Shown: positions 1-7,940 of the stretch, piece after piece
Position numbering within the stretch: position 1 is the first letter of the stretch
Layout of the letters: each line of letters starts with the position of its first letter
DNA from: Thiomargarita sp.
GTDB lineage: Bacteria > Pseudomonadota > Gammaproteobacteria > Beggiatoales > Beggiatoaceae
NCBI GenBank assembly: GCA_020726335.1
Contig: DYSU01000005.1
Coordinates: 1-33,921, forward strand
DNA length: 33,921 bases
Direction of reading: 5' to 3'
Translations under genes and position numbers: made by a program
Notes under the pieces: model-generated
What the model was told of the DNA's origin: nothing
The model's database searches: none
What the model saw: only the letters and a program-made list of their open reading frames with translations

Positions 1-50
1 ACCGACCACGGCAGGGTCAGGAGGGCAAACAATACACTGGTTTTTTTCAT
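1..50 (-). CDS. 5' end of an exported protein (partial)
   Basis: Only the first 16 codons lie in the window; the gene continues beyond the left edge. Read on the minus strand from the ATG at 50, the peptide begins MKKTSVLFALLTLPWS: two lysines followed by a hydrophobic stretch, the pattern of a Sec signal peptide. A good ribosome binding site (AGGAG) lies seven bases upstream of the ATG. The gene is divergent from the DUF2333 gene at 218. The mature protein is not visible, so no function can be given. Confidence 0.6.
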   Translation of the reverse strand, partial: MKKTSVLFALLTLPWS

Positions 51-87
51 GGCGGTTCTCCTCTGAATCTAAATTTAACAGGTGTAA

Positions 88-116
88 AGTGTGGTTTTTT
101 TCGCCAGTTTTGTCAA
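88..116 (-). promoter_or_regulatory. candidate sigma70 promoter for the left-edge gene
   Basis: On the minus strand a perfect -35 box TTGACA (111-116) is followed after 17 bases by CACACT (88-93), a poor -10 box. Transcription would start near 81, about 30 bases before the ATG at 50. The -35 is convincing and the -10 is not. Confidence 0.35.
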
Positions 117-185
117 AGTTTTTGTGACCTTAGCACTTCGCAATAAATCATGCTGTATCCACACTTTGTTTTATACTATGATGGA

Positions 186-191
186 TATAAT
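186..191 (+). promoter_or_regulatory. candidate -10 box of the DUF2333 gene
   Basis: A perfect TATAAT lies 27 bases before the ATG at 218 and just upstream of the AGGAG ribosome binding site (204-208). No good -35 box stands 16-18 bases upstream; the best is TTTGTT at 15 bases. Confidence 0.35.
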
Positions 192-217
192 TTTGTTGTC
201 GCAAGGAGCGTTTTTTT

Positions 218-1321
218 ATGTCAGACCCATCCACTTCGACCCGTCACCCCAGCACGGTGTTGTCATCAACCAGCCCTCCATTGAAACGTTTGTTATATCA
301 AGCACTTAAATATATAAAACGGGCGGGAACGGGCAAAAAAGGCTATTTTTTGGCAGGTATTGCGGCCATCGGCATGGGTTTGTGGCTGACCAGTTTTTAT
401 TGGGGACAAGAGCCTGATTTTTTTGATGTGCAAGCCGTCGCCCAGCAACATGCCCATCAAAATGCAGAAAGTGGGAATCAACCGCTGGTGGTTGGCTATG
501 TGTCCACTTATACACTGATTTATTTAACAGAAACTTTGCTCAATAAATCAGGCGGTTATCTGAGTAATGACGTTATGCCACCCAGTGTGATGATGGATGA
601 TATGCCCAATTGGGAATTTGGCGTGGTGAAACAAATCCGTGATTTTGCCGAAGCGATGCGCGATGACCTCAGCCGCTCACAATCACAATCACAAGAAGAC
701 CGTGACTTGAGCAAAGCCGAGCCACAATTTAAATTTCAGCACAATTCATGGATGATTCCCGCGACAGAAACAGAATATAAACAAGGGGTTAAGAATTTAC
801 ACGCTTATTTGGAACGCCTCAACCGCCACGATGGCAGTGCGTTGTTTTTTTCGCGTGCCGATAATTTGCGCGATTGGTTCAAAACCGTGGAGAAACGCTT
901 GGGCAGTTTGTCGCAACGCCTCAGTGCCAGCATCAAACAAACCCGTGAAAACACGGACTTGGCGGGCGAAACCCAAGCGGAAAGCTCAAGCACGCCCGAA
1001 GACCTGCTGGAATTGAAAACCCCTTGGATAAAAATTGATGATGTGTTTTATGAAGCACGCGGCACGGCGTGGGCATTGTTGCATTTATTGCGTGCCATTG
1101 AAGTCGATTTTCGCCCTGTGTTGGAGAACAAAAACGCGTTGGCCAGTTTGCGGCAGATCATCCGTGAATTGGAATCCACTCAAACCACGGTTTGGAGTCC
1201 GTTGATTTTGAACGGCAGTGAATTTGGCTTGTTTGCCAACCATTCGTTGGTGATGTCATCGTATATTTCCCGCGCCAACGCCATGATTATTGATTTGCGC
1301 AGTCTGTTGGCACAAGGTTGA
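218..1321 (+). CDS. DUF2333 family protein, single-pass membrane
   Basis: This is a 367-residue protein of the DUF2333 family, found mainly in gammaproteobacteria and of unknown function. Recognisable family signatures are GGYLSNDVMPP, MDDMPNWEFG, SRSQSQSQEDRDL and LGSLSQRLSAS. A polar N-terminus of about 45 residues precedes one membrane segment (about residues 43-60, YFLAGIAAIGMGLWLTSFYW). The rest is mostly helical and probably periplasmic. The ATG start is supported by AGGAG nine bases upstream. The gene for a DUF457-type membrane protein follows within 13 bases and is probably co-transcribed. The family call is by remembered sequence pattern, and no biochemical role can be read from the sequence. 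Confidence 0.85.
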   Translation: MSDPSTSTRHPSTVLSSTSPPLKRLLYQALKYIKRAGTGKKGYFLAGIAAIGMGLWLTSFYWGQEPDFFDVQAVAQQHAHQNAESGNQPLVVGYVSTYTLIYLTETLLNKSGGYLSNDVMPPSVMMDDMPNWEFGVVKQIRDFAEAMRDDLSRSQSQSQEDRDLSKAEPQFKFQHNSWMIPATETEYKQGVKNLHAYLERLNRHDGSALFFSRADNLRDWFKTVEKRLGSLSQRLSASIKQTRENTDLAGETQAESSSTPEDLLELKTPWIKIDDVFYEARGTAWALLHLLRAIEVDFRPVLENKNALASLRQIIRELESTQTTVWSPLILNGSEFGLFANHSLVMSSYISRANAMIIDLRSLLAQG

Positions 1322-1334
1322 ATATTCCCACAGC

Positions 1335-2048
1335 ATGGCGAATTTTAAAACCCACATCACCACCGCCGCCATCGGCAGCGGCCTGTTAAGCACGTTGTGT
1401 TTGGGTGCGGGGATGATTCAAGCCGAACAATTGATTTTATTTTCTGTGTTGGGAACTTTGGGCGGTATTTTGCCCGACATTGATTTGGACCATGCCGCGC
1501 CAACCAAGCTGTTGTTCACTGCGCTGGGTTTGTTGACCGCTTTTTTTATGCTCAACAAACAAGCTCCGTTTTATTCCATCATTGAATTGTGGGTATTGGC
1601 AGGCTTCAGCTACGCGCTGGTGCGCTATACCGCATGGCAATGGTTCAACGATTTAACCCAGCATCGCGGCATTTTTCATTCACTGGCCAGTGCCTTGTTT
1701 TTTTGGTTTTTGACCACCGCTTTGAGCCACCATGTGTTCAATCTCGGTGCATTGGCCGCATGGTTGGCAGGGGCTTTTGTCGCTTATGGATTTCTCATCC
1801 ATTTGATTTTGGATGAAATTTACAGCGTTGACTTCATCAATAAACGGCTGAAACGTTCGTTTGGAACGGCTTTAAAACCCATTGATTTCAAAAACTTAAG
1901 AACCTCTGCGGTCATGCTCATCTGCGTGGTTATCGCGTTTGTCGTCACGCCTTCGCCCCGTGAATTTGGCCGCATGTTGTTCAACCCCAAAACCTATTAT
2001 AATGTTTCTACTCATTTTTTTCCCAGTGGCACATGGTTTAATTTTTGA
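1335..2048 (+). CDS. membrane-bound metal-dependent hydrolase (DUF457/YdjM-like)
   Basis: This 237-residue polytopic membrane protein belongs to the DUF457/YdjM group, annotated as membrane-bound metal-dependent hydrolases. It starts MANFKTHI. Family landmarks are the early His, the GGILPDIDLDH segment, HRGIFHS in the middle and HLILDEIYSVDF near the end. These His and Asp residues are the expected metal ligands. About six hydrophobic segments are visible. An upstream in-frame ATG at 1290 would overlap the DUF2333 gene, but family members begin at the MANFKTH-type sequence, so 1335 is preferred. No strong ribosome binding site is seen, so translation may be coupled to the upstream gene. The natural substrate is unknown. 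Confidence 0.8.
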   Translation: MANFKTHITTAAIGSGLLSTLCLGAGMIQAEQLILFSVLGTLGGILPDIDLDHAAPTKLLFTALGLLTAFFMLNKQAPFYSIIELWVLAGFSYALVRYTAWQWFNDLTQHRGIFHSLASALFFWFLTTALSHHVFNLGALAAWLAGAFVAYGFLIHLILDEIYSVDFINKRLKRSFGTALKPIDFKNLRTSAVMLICVVIAFVVTPSPREFGRMLFNPKTYYNVSTHFFPSGTWFNF

Positions 2049-2071
2049 ATCTACCACAAGCCTGCTAAAAT
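2045..2071 (+). promoter_or_regulatory. candidate extended -10 promoter of hypBD
   Basis: TGcTAAAAT (2063-2071) forms an extended -10 element. TTGAAT (2045-2050) could be a -35 box at a short 15-base spacing. The predicted start near 2078 leaves about 25 bases to the HypB ATG. Confidence 0.4.
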
Positions 2072-2103
2072 CTGCGCTCCATTGTGAGCCAAAGGAGTCA
2101 ACC

Positions 2104-2823
2104 ATGTGCGACAGTTGTGGCTGTAACATCACCCCCACCCACGCTGAAAACACCCAAGCCATCACGGTGTTAAGCCATTTATTGGCGGAAAACGACCACA
2201 CCGCCCAGCACAACCGCGAACATTTTGACCACTATCAGGTGCTGGCCATCAATTTGATGTCTTCCCCCGGTGCGGGCAAAACCGCCTTGCTGGAAGCGAC
2301 CCTTCAACAATTGGCCAGCGAATTTAACATGGCGGTGATTGAAGGCGATTTAGAAACCGAAAACGATGCCATGCGTATTCGCCAATTGGGGGTTGAAGCG
2401 GTGCAAATCACCACAGGCACGGCCTGCCATTTGGATGCGCACATGATTCACCACGCCTTACACGGTTTAGCATTAGAGCCGTTAGACATTGTTTTTATTG
2501 AAAATGTCGGCAATTTGGTGTGTCCCGCCTGTTTTGATTTGGGGCAAGACCTGAATGTGATTTTGTTGTCTGTTCCCGAAGGCGACGACAAACCCGCCAA
2601 ATACCCCGTGATGTTTCGCACCGCTGATTTGGTGGTCATCAGCAAAAGCGATTTGTTGCCGATTTTGGACGATTTTTCATTGGACAAAGCGCAAGCCTAT
2701 TTGCATGACATCGCTTGTGGCGCGCCCATCATGACGCTTTCGGCCAAGCGACAACTGGGCTTAGAACCATGGTTGGCATGGTTGCGCCAACACGTTAAAG
2801 CCAAACAAACAGTGACCGCATGA
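2104..2823 (+). CDS. hypB: hydrogenase nickel incorporation GTPase HypB
   Basis: HypB is the GTPase that, with HypA, delivers nickel to the large subunit of [NiFe]-hydrogenase in the cytoplasm. The 239-residue protein starts MCDSCGC, the N-terminal CxxCGC metal site. The P-loop SSPGAGKT is at 53-60. The G-domain metal ligands are kept: Cys108-His109 in TACHLDA and Cys140 in NLVCPAC, with an extra Cys two residues later. The guanine-specificity motif NKxD is replaced by SKSD (180-183). There is no long histidine-rich nickel-storage stretch. A track start far upstream is rejected: the ATG at 2104 has AGGAG seven bases before it and begins with the conserved motif. The stop overlaps the hypD start (ATGA), indicating translational coupling. 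Confidence 0.95.
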   Translation: MCDSCGCNITPTHAENTQAITVLSHLLAENDHTAQHNREHFDHYQVLAINLMSSPGAGKTALLEATLQQLASEFNMAVIEGDLETENDAMRIRQLGVEAVQITTGTACHLDAHMIHHALHGLALEPLDIVFIENVGNLVCPACFDLGQDLNVILLSVPEGDDKPAKYPVMFRTADLVVISKSDLLPILDDFSLDKAQAYLHDIACGAPIMTLSAKRQLGLEPWLAWLRQHVKAKQTVTA

Positions 2824-3917
2824 GCCGCGCCCACGATTGGCTGGCAAAAATTCACGCTTTGCCGCGCCAAAGCAAAGTCAAAATCATGAACGTCTGCGGC
2901 GGCCATGAGCGCGCCATCACGCAGGCAGGTTTGCGCACCGCCTTGCCCGATTATCTTGAAATCATCCCCGGCCCCGGTTGCCCCGTCTGCGTTTGCCCCG
3001 AAGAAGACGTGTTCAGCGCGATTCAATTGGCTTTGAACGAAGACATCATTTTGCTGGCGTTTGGCGATATGTTGCGCGTACCCGTCAACGTGGGTAAAAA
3101 CGAAGTTCGCACTTTGGCACAAGCCAAAGCCCAAGGCGCGGATATTCGCCCGATCGCTTCACCCCTCGAAGCACGCGGCAGTGCGTTGCAACAGCCTGAT
3201 AAAAAAGTGGTTTTTTTTGTTGCGGGTTTTGAAACCACCACTGCGCCTGTGGCGGCCATGTTGTTGGAAGCCGCACCCGCTAATTTATCCTTGTTGTTGT
3301 CAGGGCGGTTGACGTGGCCGGCGGTGGCGTTGTTGTTGGCCAGCGAAGACATCGGTTTTGATGCCTTGATCGCCCCCGGTCATGTGTCGGCGGTGATGGG
3401 TGCAGAAGAATGGCACAGTGTCGTCGCACAACACCACATCCCGACAGCGGTTGCAGGTTTTTCGCCTGACAGTTTGTTGGCGGCGATCTATTCTGTATTG
3501 CGCCAACGCCTTGAAAACCATGTTTTTTTAGACAATTGTTATCCACAAGTGGTGCATCAAGGCGGCAACCGTTGGGCAAAAGCGCAATTGGCGGCGGTGA
3601 TGGATGTCGTTGATGCCCCGTGGCGTGGCATCGGGGTGATTCCGCGCTCAGGCTTCGCGCTTAAAACCGCTTATGCGGCGCATGATGCACGGCTGTTGTT
3701 TCCCTCGTATGCCGATGCCAGCCGCCGCCGTGCAGGGCAAATGCCCGCAGGTTGTGATTGTGCCAAAGTGGTATTGGGCAAACGTTACCCCAATCAATGT
3801 GCGTTGTTTGGTCAGGCTTGTACTCCACGCAACCCAATCGGCCCTTGCATGGTGTCGGATGAAGGTGCGTGTCGCATTTGGTGGTCAGCGGGTTTGCGCC
3901 ATCACTTGGCCGTTTAA
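2820..3917 (+). CDS. hypD: hydrogenase maturation protein HypD
   Basis: HypD is the [4Fe-4S] scaffold on which, with HypC, the Fe(CN)2CO group of [NiFe]-hydrogenase is assembled. The 365-residue protein has the family size. Visible motifs are CGGHER (Cys26; many homologues have CGGHTH or CGGHEH), [13 protein letters not shown] (Cys54, Cys57), the FVAGFETTT segment, PGHVSAVMG, and the C-terminal cysteines of the iron-sulfur cluster ([32 protein letters not shown]). It follows hypB with a 4-base overlap. Its last 33 bases overlap the 3' end of hldD on the other strand. HypE and HypF, the partners that make the cyanide ligand, are not in the window; hypC and hypA lie about 6.4 kb away. Confidence 0.95.
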   Translation: MSRAHDWLAKIHALPRQSKVKIMNVCGGHERAITQAGLRTALPDYLEIIPGPGCPVCVCPEEDVFSAIQLALNEDIILLAFGDMLRVPVNVGKNEVRTLAQAKAQGADIRPIASPLEARGSALQQPDKKVVFFVAGFETTTAPVAAMLLEAAPANLSLLLSGRLTWPAVALLLASEDIGFDALIAPGHVSAVMGAEEWHSVVAQHHIPTAVAGFSPDSLLAAIYSVLRQRLENHVFLDNCYPQVVHQGGNRWAKAQLAAVMDVVDAPWRGIGVIPRSGFALKTAYAAHDARLLFPSYADASRRRAGQMPAGCDCAKVVLGKRYPNQCALFGQACTPRNPIGPCMVSDEGACRIWWSAGLRHHLAV

Positions 3918-4847
3918 AATGTCCAAATAGCTTTTCACGCCTTGCGCCACAGAATGAAAGGGCTGGTCATAGCCTGTGGCGCGCAACGCACGGATGTCCG
4001 CTTGGGTAAAGCTTTGATAACGCCCCATTAAATGCGCAGGAAACGGAATATATTCAATTTTACCGCGCCCATGCCAAGCCAACACCGCACGCGCCACCTC
4101 GTTGAAACTTTGCGCTTGTCCTGTGCCTAAATTGAAAATGCCCGATTTTTCAGGATGTTGCAGAAACCATACATTAACCGCCACCGCGTCAGCCACATAA
4201 ACGAAATCGCGTTGTTGTTCGCCATCACCATAGCCGTCACAGCCTTGAAACAAGCGCACCACCCCGCTTTCTTTCACTTGTTGATTGAAATGAAATGCGA
4301 CGCTGGCCATCGTGCCTTTGTGCTGTTCACGCGCCCCATAGACATTGAAATAGCGAAAACCAACCACTTGCGATCCAACGCTGGGCAACAGGCGGCGCAC
4401 ATATTGGTCAAATTGAAATTTTGAATAGGCGTACATGTTGATGGGTTTTTCATGGCGCAGGTCTTCTTTGAACACCGTGCCATCGCCATAAACAGACGCG
4501 CTGGAGGCGTATAAAAAGGCAACGTTTTGCTGTAGACAAAAATGCAACAGGGTTTTGGAATAATCGTAATTGTTGTGCATGATATAACGGCCATCCCATT
4601 CGGTGGTCGAAGAACACGCGCCCAAATGAAACACCGCGCTGACCTTGGCTTTGAACGTGCCATTTTTCAGCGCGGCGATAAAATCCAGTTTGTCCCTATA
4701 ATCGGCGATGGCGCAATCGGCTAAATTGGTGAATTTAACCCCGTTGGCCAAATTGTCCACCACCAAAATATCATCAATGCCTTGCTTGTTTAAGCCTTTG
4801 ATAATATTGCTGCCGATAAAACCCGCACCGCCTGTTACGATAATCAT
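3885..4847 (-). CDS. hldD: ADP-L-glycero-D-manno-heptose 6-epimerase
   Basis: HldD (RfaD) converts ADP-D-glycero-D-manno-heptose to the L form used in the LPS inner core. The 320-residue protein is an extended short-chain dehydrogenase: NAD(P)-binding [11 protein letters not shown] at the N-terminus, [10 protein letters not shown] with the catalytic Ser, and YAYSKFQFD with the Tyr-x3-Lys pair. [13 protein letters not shown] and the [12 protein letters not shown] segment are typical of HldD rather than other epimerases. The ATG at 4847 is chosen because it has AGGA six to nine bases upstream and places the Rossmann glycine motif at residue 5, as in relatives. A start at 4868 would add seven residues. 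The gene ends inside hypD on the opposite strand. Confidence 0.93.
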   Translation of the reverse strand: MIIVTGGAGFIGSNIIKGLNKQGIDDILVVDNLANGVKFTNLADCAIADYRDKLDFIAALKNGTFKAKVSAVFHLGACSSTTEWDGRYIMHNNYDYSKTLLHFCLQQNVAFLYASSASVYGDGTVFKEDLRHEKPINMYAYSKFQFDQYVRRLLPSVGSQVVGFRYFNVYGAREQHKGTMASVAFHFNQQVKESGVVRLFQGCDGYGDGEQQRDFVYVADAVAVNVWFLQHPEKSGIFNLGTGQAQSFNEVARAVLAWHGRGKIEYIPFPAHLMGRYQSFTQADIRALRATGYDQPFHSVAQGVKSYLDILNGQVMAQTR

Positions 4848-4874
4848 TTGTTTTCCTATAAAATTCAATGTGTT

Positions 4875-4892
4875 AGCTGACGGTTGTCAGTT
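4875..4892. other. small stem-loop in the hldD-valS spacer
   Basis: CTGAC (4877-4881) and GTCAG (4886-4890) pair around a GGTT loop, with an A-T and a G-T pair extending the stem. It lies about 30 bases before the hldD ATG and could form in the hldD leader RNA. No function is evident. Confidence 0.35.
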
Positions 4893-4908
4893 CAGTTTGA
4901 AAGAGAAC

Positions 4909-4933
4909 CCGCCATCGCGGTGGCGCGTGGCGG
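4909..4933. repeat. GC-rich inverted repeat between hldD and valS
   Basis: CCGCCA-T-CGCG (4909-4919) pairs with CGCGTGGCGG (4924-4933) around a GTGG loop, giving ten base pairs with one bulged T. No T-run follows on either strand, so it is not a standard terminator. It lies upstream of the valS promoter, so only a hldD leader transcript would carry it. It may be a REP-like palindrome or an operator; one copy in the window is not enough to decide. Confidence 0.6.
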
Positions 4934-4964
4934 AACATAACCGCATTATGATACAGGCACAAAC

Positions 4965-4993
4965 TTGACCTCAAGCCCCATTAAAAATATTAT
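4965..4993 (+). promoter_or_regulatory. sigma70 promoter of valS
   Basis: TTGACC (4965-4970) and TATTAT (4988-4993) are separated by exactly 17 bases, each one mismatch from consensus. Transcription would start near 5000, which excludes the upstream in-frame ATGs at 4965 and 4992 and supports the valS start at 5031. Confidence 0.7.
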
Positions 4994-5030
4994 GGCCATA
5001 TTATCACGGACACGGAATACATCACCGATC

Positions 5031-7799
5031 ATGGACACAAAATACAACCCGCAAAGCATCGAACAACATTGGTATCAGCAATGGGAAACCCAAGACTATT
5101 TTTCCCCCAGCGGCGTGGGTCAACCCTATTGCATCATGATTCCACCGCCCAATGTGACGGGTACGTTACACATGGGTCATGCGTTTCAAGACACCATCAT
5201 GGACATGCTCACCCGCTACCACAAAATGCAAGGCGACAACACTTTATGGCAAGCGGGCTGTGACCACGCGGGCATTGCCACCCAAATGGTGGTTGAACGC
5301 CAATTGGCGCAAGAAGGGCTGAGCCGCCATGATTTAGGCCGTGATGCGTTTATTGAACGGGTGTGGCAATGGAAAGCCCATTCTGGCGGACGCATTACCC
5401 AACAATTGCGCCGCATGGGCAGTGCGCTGGACTGGCAACATGAACGCTTCACCATGGATGACGGCTTATCCGAAGCGGTCAAACAAGTGTTTGTGCAACT
5501 GTATGATGAAGGGCTGATTTATCGCGGCAAACGCTTGGTCAATTGGGACCCCGTTTTGCACACGGCGGTGTCTGATTTAGAAGTGATTTCAGCCGAAGAA
5601 AACGGGGCGTTGTGGCATATGCGCTATCCCTTGGCCGATGGCAGCGGTTCATTGGTGGTGGCCACCACGCGGCCTGAAACCATGTTGGGCGATACCGCCG
5701 TGGCCGTGCATCCCGAAGATAAACGCTACCAACACCTCATCGGTCAAAAAGTGGCTTTGCCTCTAACCGAGCGTCAAATTCCGATTATTGCCGATGACTA
5801 TGTTGACCGCGAATTTGGCACGGGTTGTGTCAAAATCACCCCCGCCCACGATTTTAACGACTATGAAATCGGCAAACGCCACAACCTCGACATCATCAAT
5901 GTGCTGACCATTGATGCCAAAATGAACGATGCTGTGCCTGAAGCCTATCGGGGTTTAGACCGCTATGAGGCGCGAAAACAAATTGTCAACGATCTGGAAG
6001 CGGCGGGTTTGATGGTGGCTGTTCAACCCCATAAACTGATGGTACCCAGAGGCGATCGCAGCCATTCGGTGATTGAACCGTTTTTGACGGATCAATGGTA
6101 TGTCAAAATCGCACCGCTGGCCGAACCTGCGATTAAAGCGGCGGAAGAAGGCGACATCAAATTTGTCCCCGAAAACTGGGCAAAAACCTATTTTGAATGG
6201 ATGCGCAATATCCAAGATTGGTGTATCAGCCGTCAAATCTGGTGGGGGCATCGCATTCCCGCATGGTACGACGATGCAGGCCGTGTGTATGTCGCCGATG
6301 ATGAACAACACGCCCGCCAAAAATATCACTTGGCTGACAATGTGGTTTTGACTCAAGATGAGGATGTATTGGACACATGGTTTTCTTCCGCATTGTGGCC
6401 GTTTTCCACGTTGGGCTGGCCTGAAAACACCGACCGCTTGAAAACTTTCTATCCCACCAGCGTGTTGGTCACAGGTTTTGACATCATCTTTTTTTGGGTG
6501 GCGCGGATGATCATGTTTGGCCTTAAATTTCAAGCTGATGTGCCATTCAAAGAAATCTATATCCACGGTTTGGTGCGCGATGGCGAAGGGCAAAAAATGT
6601 CCAAATCCAAAGGCAACGTGCTTGATCCCTTGGATTTAATCGACGGCATTGATTTAGAATCTTTGGTTAAAAAACGCACCACAGGTTTAATGCAACCTGA
6701 AATGGCGCGACAAATTGAACAAGCCACGCGCAAACACTTTCCCGACGGCATCCAAGCCTATGGCACTGATGCGTTGCGCTTCACTTTCGCCGCGCTGGCC
6801 TCTACAGGGCGCGACATCCGCTTTGACACGGGACGGATTGAAGGCTATCGCAATTTTTGCAATAAATTATGGAATGCCAGCCGCTACGTTTTAATGAACA
6901 CCGAAGGCCACGACACAGGCGCAGACGACCGTTTAGCCGTTGAACTGTCTTTAGCCGATCAATGGATTATCAGCGCGTTACAAGAGCTGGTGCAAACCAT
7001 CCATAAACACTTCAAGCAATACCGCTTCGATTTGGCCAGCCAAGCGTTGTATGACTTTGTTTGGAATGAATATTGTGATTGGTATCTGGAATTTTCCAAA
7101 CCCGTGATCAATAACGACGCTGCCAGTGAAGCGGCATTGCGCGGCACCCGCCAAACCTTGTTGCGGGTATTGGAAACGCTGTTGCGCTTGTTACACCCCA
7201 TCATGCCGTTTATCACGGAAGAGCTGTGGCACAAAGTCGCGCCGTTGGCAGGCATTCATGGCGACAGCATCATGCTACGTTCCTACCCCCAAGCTGACGA
7301 CAACAAAACCAACCCCAACGCCGAAGCCGAAATCGCATGGCTCAAACAAGTCATCCTCGGCGTGCGCCGCATCCGCGCCGAAATGGACATCGCGCCCAGC
7401 AAACAACTCTCCATTCTGTGCCAAAACGGCAGCGAAGAAGACCAACAACGGCTTGTTGGCAATGATAACTTTCTCAAATCTTTGGCGCGTTTGGCTTCCA
7501 TCACATGGCTTGAATCAGAACAAACCGCGCCTGAATCAGCGGCGGCATTGGCAGGCGACATGCAAATTCTCATTCCGCTGGCGGGTTTGATTGACAAAGC
7601 GGCTGAATGGCACCGCCTGAGCAAAGAAATCGACAAAATCAACAAAGAATTGGCCAAATGCGAAAACAAACTGAACAATCCCAACTTTGTCGAACGCGCA
7701 CCCGCCGCCGTGCTTGAACAAGAACAACAACGTTTAGCCGATTACTCTGGGGCTTTAGAGCAGTTACAGGGGCAATTAGAAAAAATTAAGGTTTTATAA
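5031..7799 (+). CDS. valS: valyl-tRNA synthetase
   Basis: ValS is the class I synthetase that charges tRNA-Val. The 922-residue protein has the HIGH motif as HMGH (47-50, in [13 protein letters not shown]) and KMSKS at 522-526. A full editing (CP1) domain contains [15 protein letters not shown], and the C-terminus is a coiled-coil arm rich in Glu, Lys and Gln. The start MDTKYNPQ matches the usual beginning of the family, and the promoter at 4965-4993 also requires it. No strong ribosome binding site precedes the ATG. I see no T-box or attenuator that would link expression to valine. Downstream is a 141-base spacer before the fimV-like gene. Confidence 0.96.
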   Translation: MDTKYNPQSIEQHWYQQWETQDYFSPSGVGQPYCIMIPPPNVTGTLHMGHAFQDTIMDMLTRYHKMQGDNTLWQAGCDHAGIATQMVVERQLAQEGLSRHDLGRDAFIERVWQWKAHSGGRITQQLRRMGSALDWQHERFTMDDGLSEAVKQVFVQLYDEGLIYRGKRLVNWDPVLHTAVSDLEVISAEENGALWHMRYPLADGSGSLVVATTRPETMLGDTAVAVHPEDKRYQHLIGQKVALPLTERQIPIIADDYVDREFGTGCVKITPAHDFNDYEIGKRHNLDIINVLTIDAKMNDAVPEAYRGLDRYEARKQIVNDLEAAGLMVAVQPHKLMVPRGDRSHSVIEPFLTDQWYVKIAPLAEPAIKAAEEGDIKFVPENWAKTYFEWMRNIQDWCISRQIWWGHRIPAWYDDAGRVYVADDEQHARQKYHLADNVVLTQDEDVLDTWFSSALWPFSTLGWPENTDRLKTFYPTSVLVTGFDIIFFWVARMIMFGLKFQADVPFKEIYIHGLVRDGEGQKMSKSKGNVLDPLDLIDGIDLESLVKKRTTGLMQPEMARQIEQATRKHFPDGIQAYGTDALRFTFAALASTGRDIRFDTGRIEGYRNFCNKLWNASRYVLMNTEGHDTGADDRLAVELSLADQWIISALQELVQTIHKHFKQYRFDLASQALYDFVWNEYCDWYLEFSKPVINNDAASEAALRGTRQTLLRVLETLLRLLHPIMPFITEELWHKVAPLAGIHGDSIMLRSYPQADDNKTNPNAEAEIAWLKQVILGVRRIRAEMDIAPSKQLSILCQNGSEEDQQRLVGNDNFLKSLARLASITWLESEQTAPESAAALAGDMQILIPLAGLIDKAAEWHRLSKEIDKINKELAKCENKLNNPNFVERAPAAVLEQEQQRLADYSGALEQLQGQLEKIKVL

Positions 7800-7812
7800 T
7801 TTAGGTTATTTT

Positions 7813-7840
7813 GGCAAAAATCCATGACTTATTTTTGGCC
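7813..7840 (+). terminator. possible weak terminator hairpin after valS
   Basis: GGCAAAAAT (7813-7821) pairs with ATTTTTGGCC (7831-7840), nine pairs with one bulged G and a nine-base loop. It begins 14 bases after the valS stop. The stem is AT-rich and only a loose TGTTTGCTTT follows, so termination would be weak. Confidence 0.35.
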
Positions 7841-7940
7841 TGATGTTTGCTTTAATGAGGTTATCGTCAACAGTCATCTTCATTAAGAAGAAAGTAACTA
7901 ATTGAATTTATTATAAAACTAAGCACAAAAGGATTCTATC

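Noticed and set aside
1939-2103. Longer HypB with 55 extra residues
   Set aside because: It overlaps the DUF457 gene, lacks a ribosome binding site, and would bury the conserved MCDSCGC N-terminus.
4965-5030. N-terminal extension of valS from earlier ATG codons
   Set aside because: The predicted promoter spans 4965-4993, so these codons would not be in the transcript, and the extension is not typical of ValS.
5955-6593. 212-codon open frame on the minus strand
   Set aside because: It lies wholly inside valS on the opposite strand, with low-complexity composition and no family motif.
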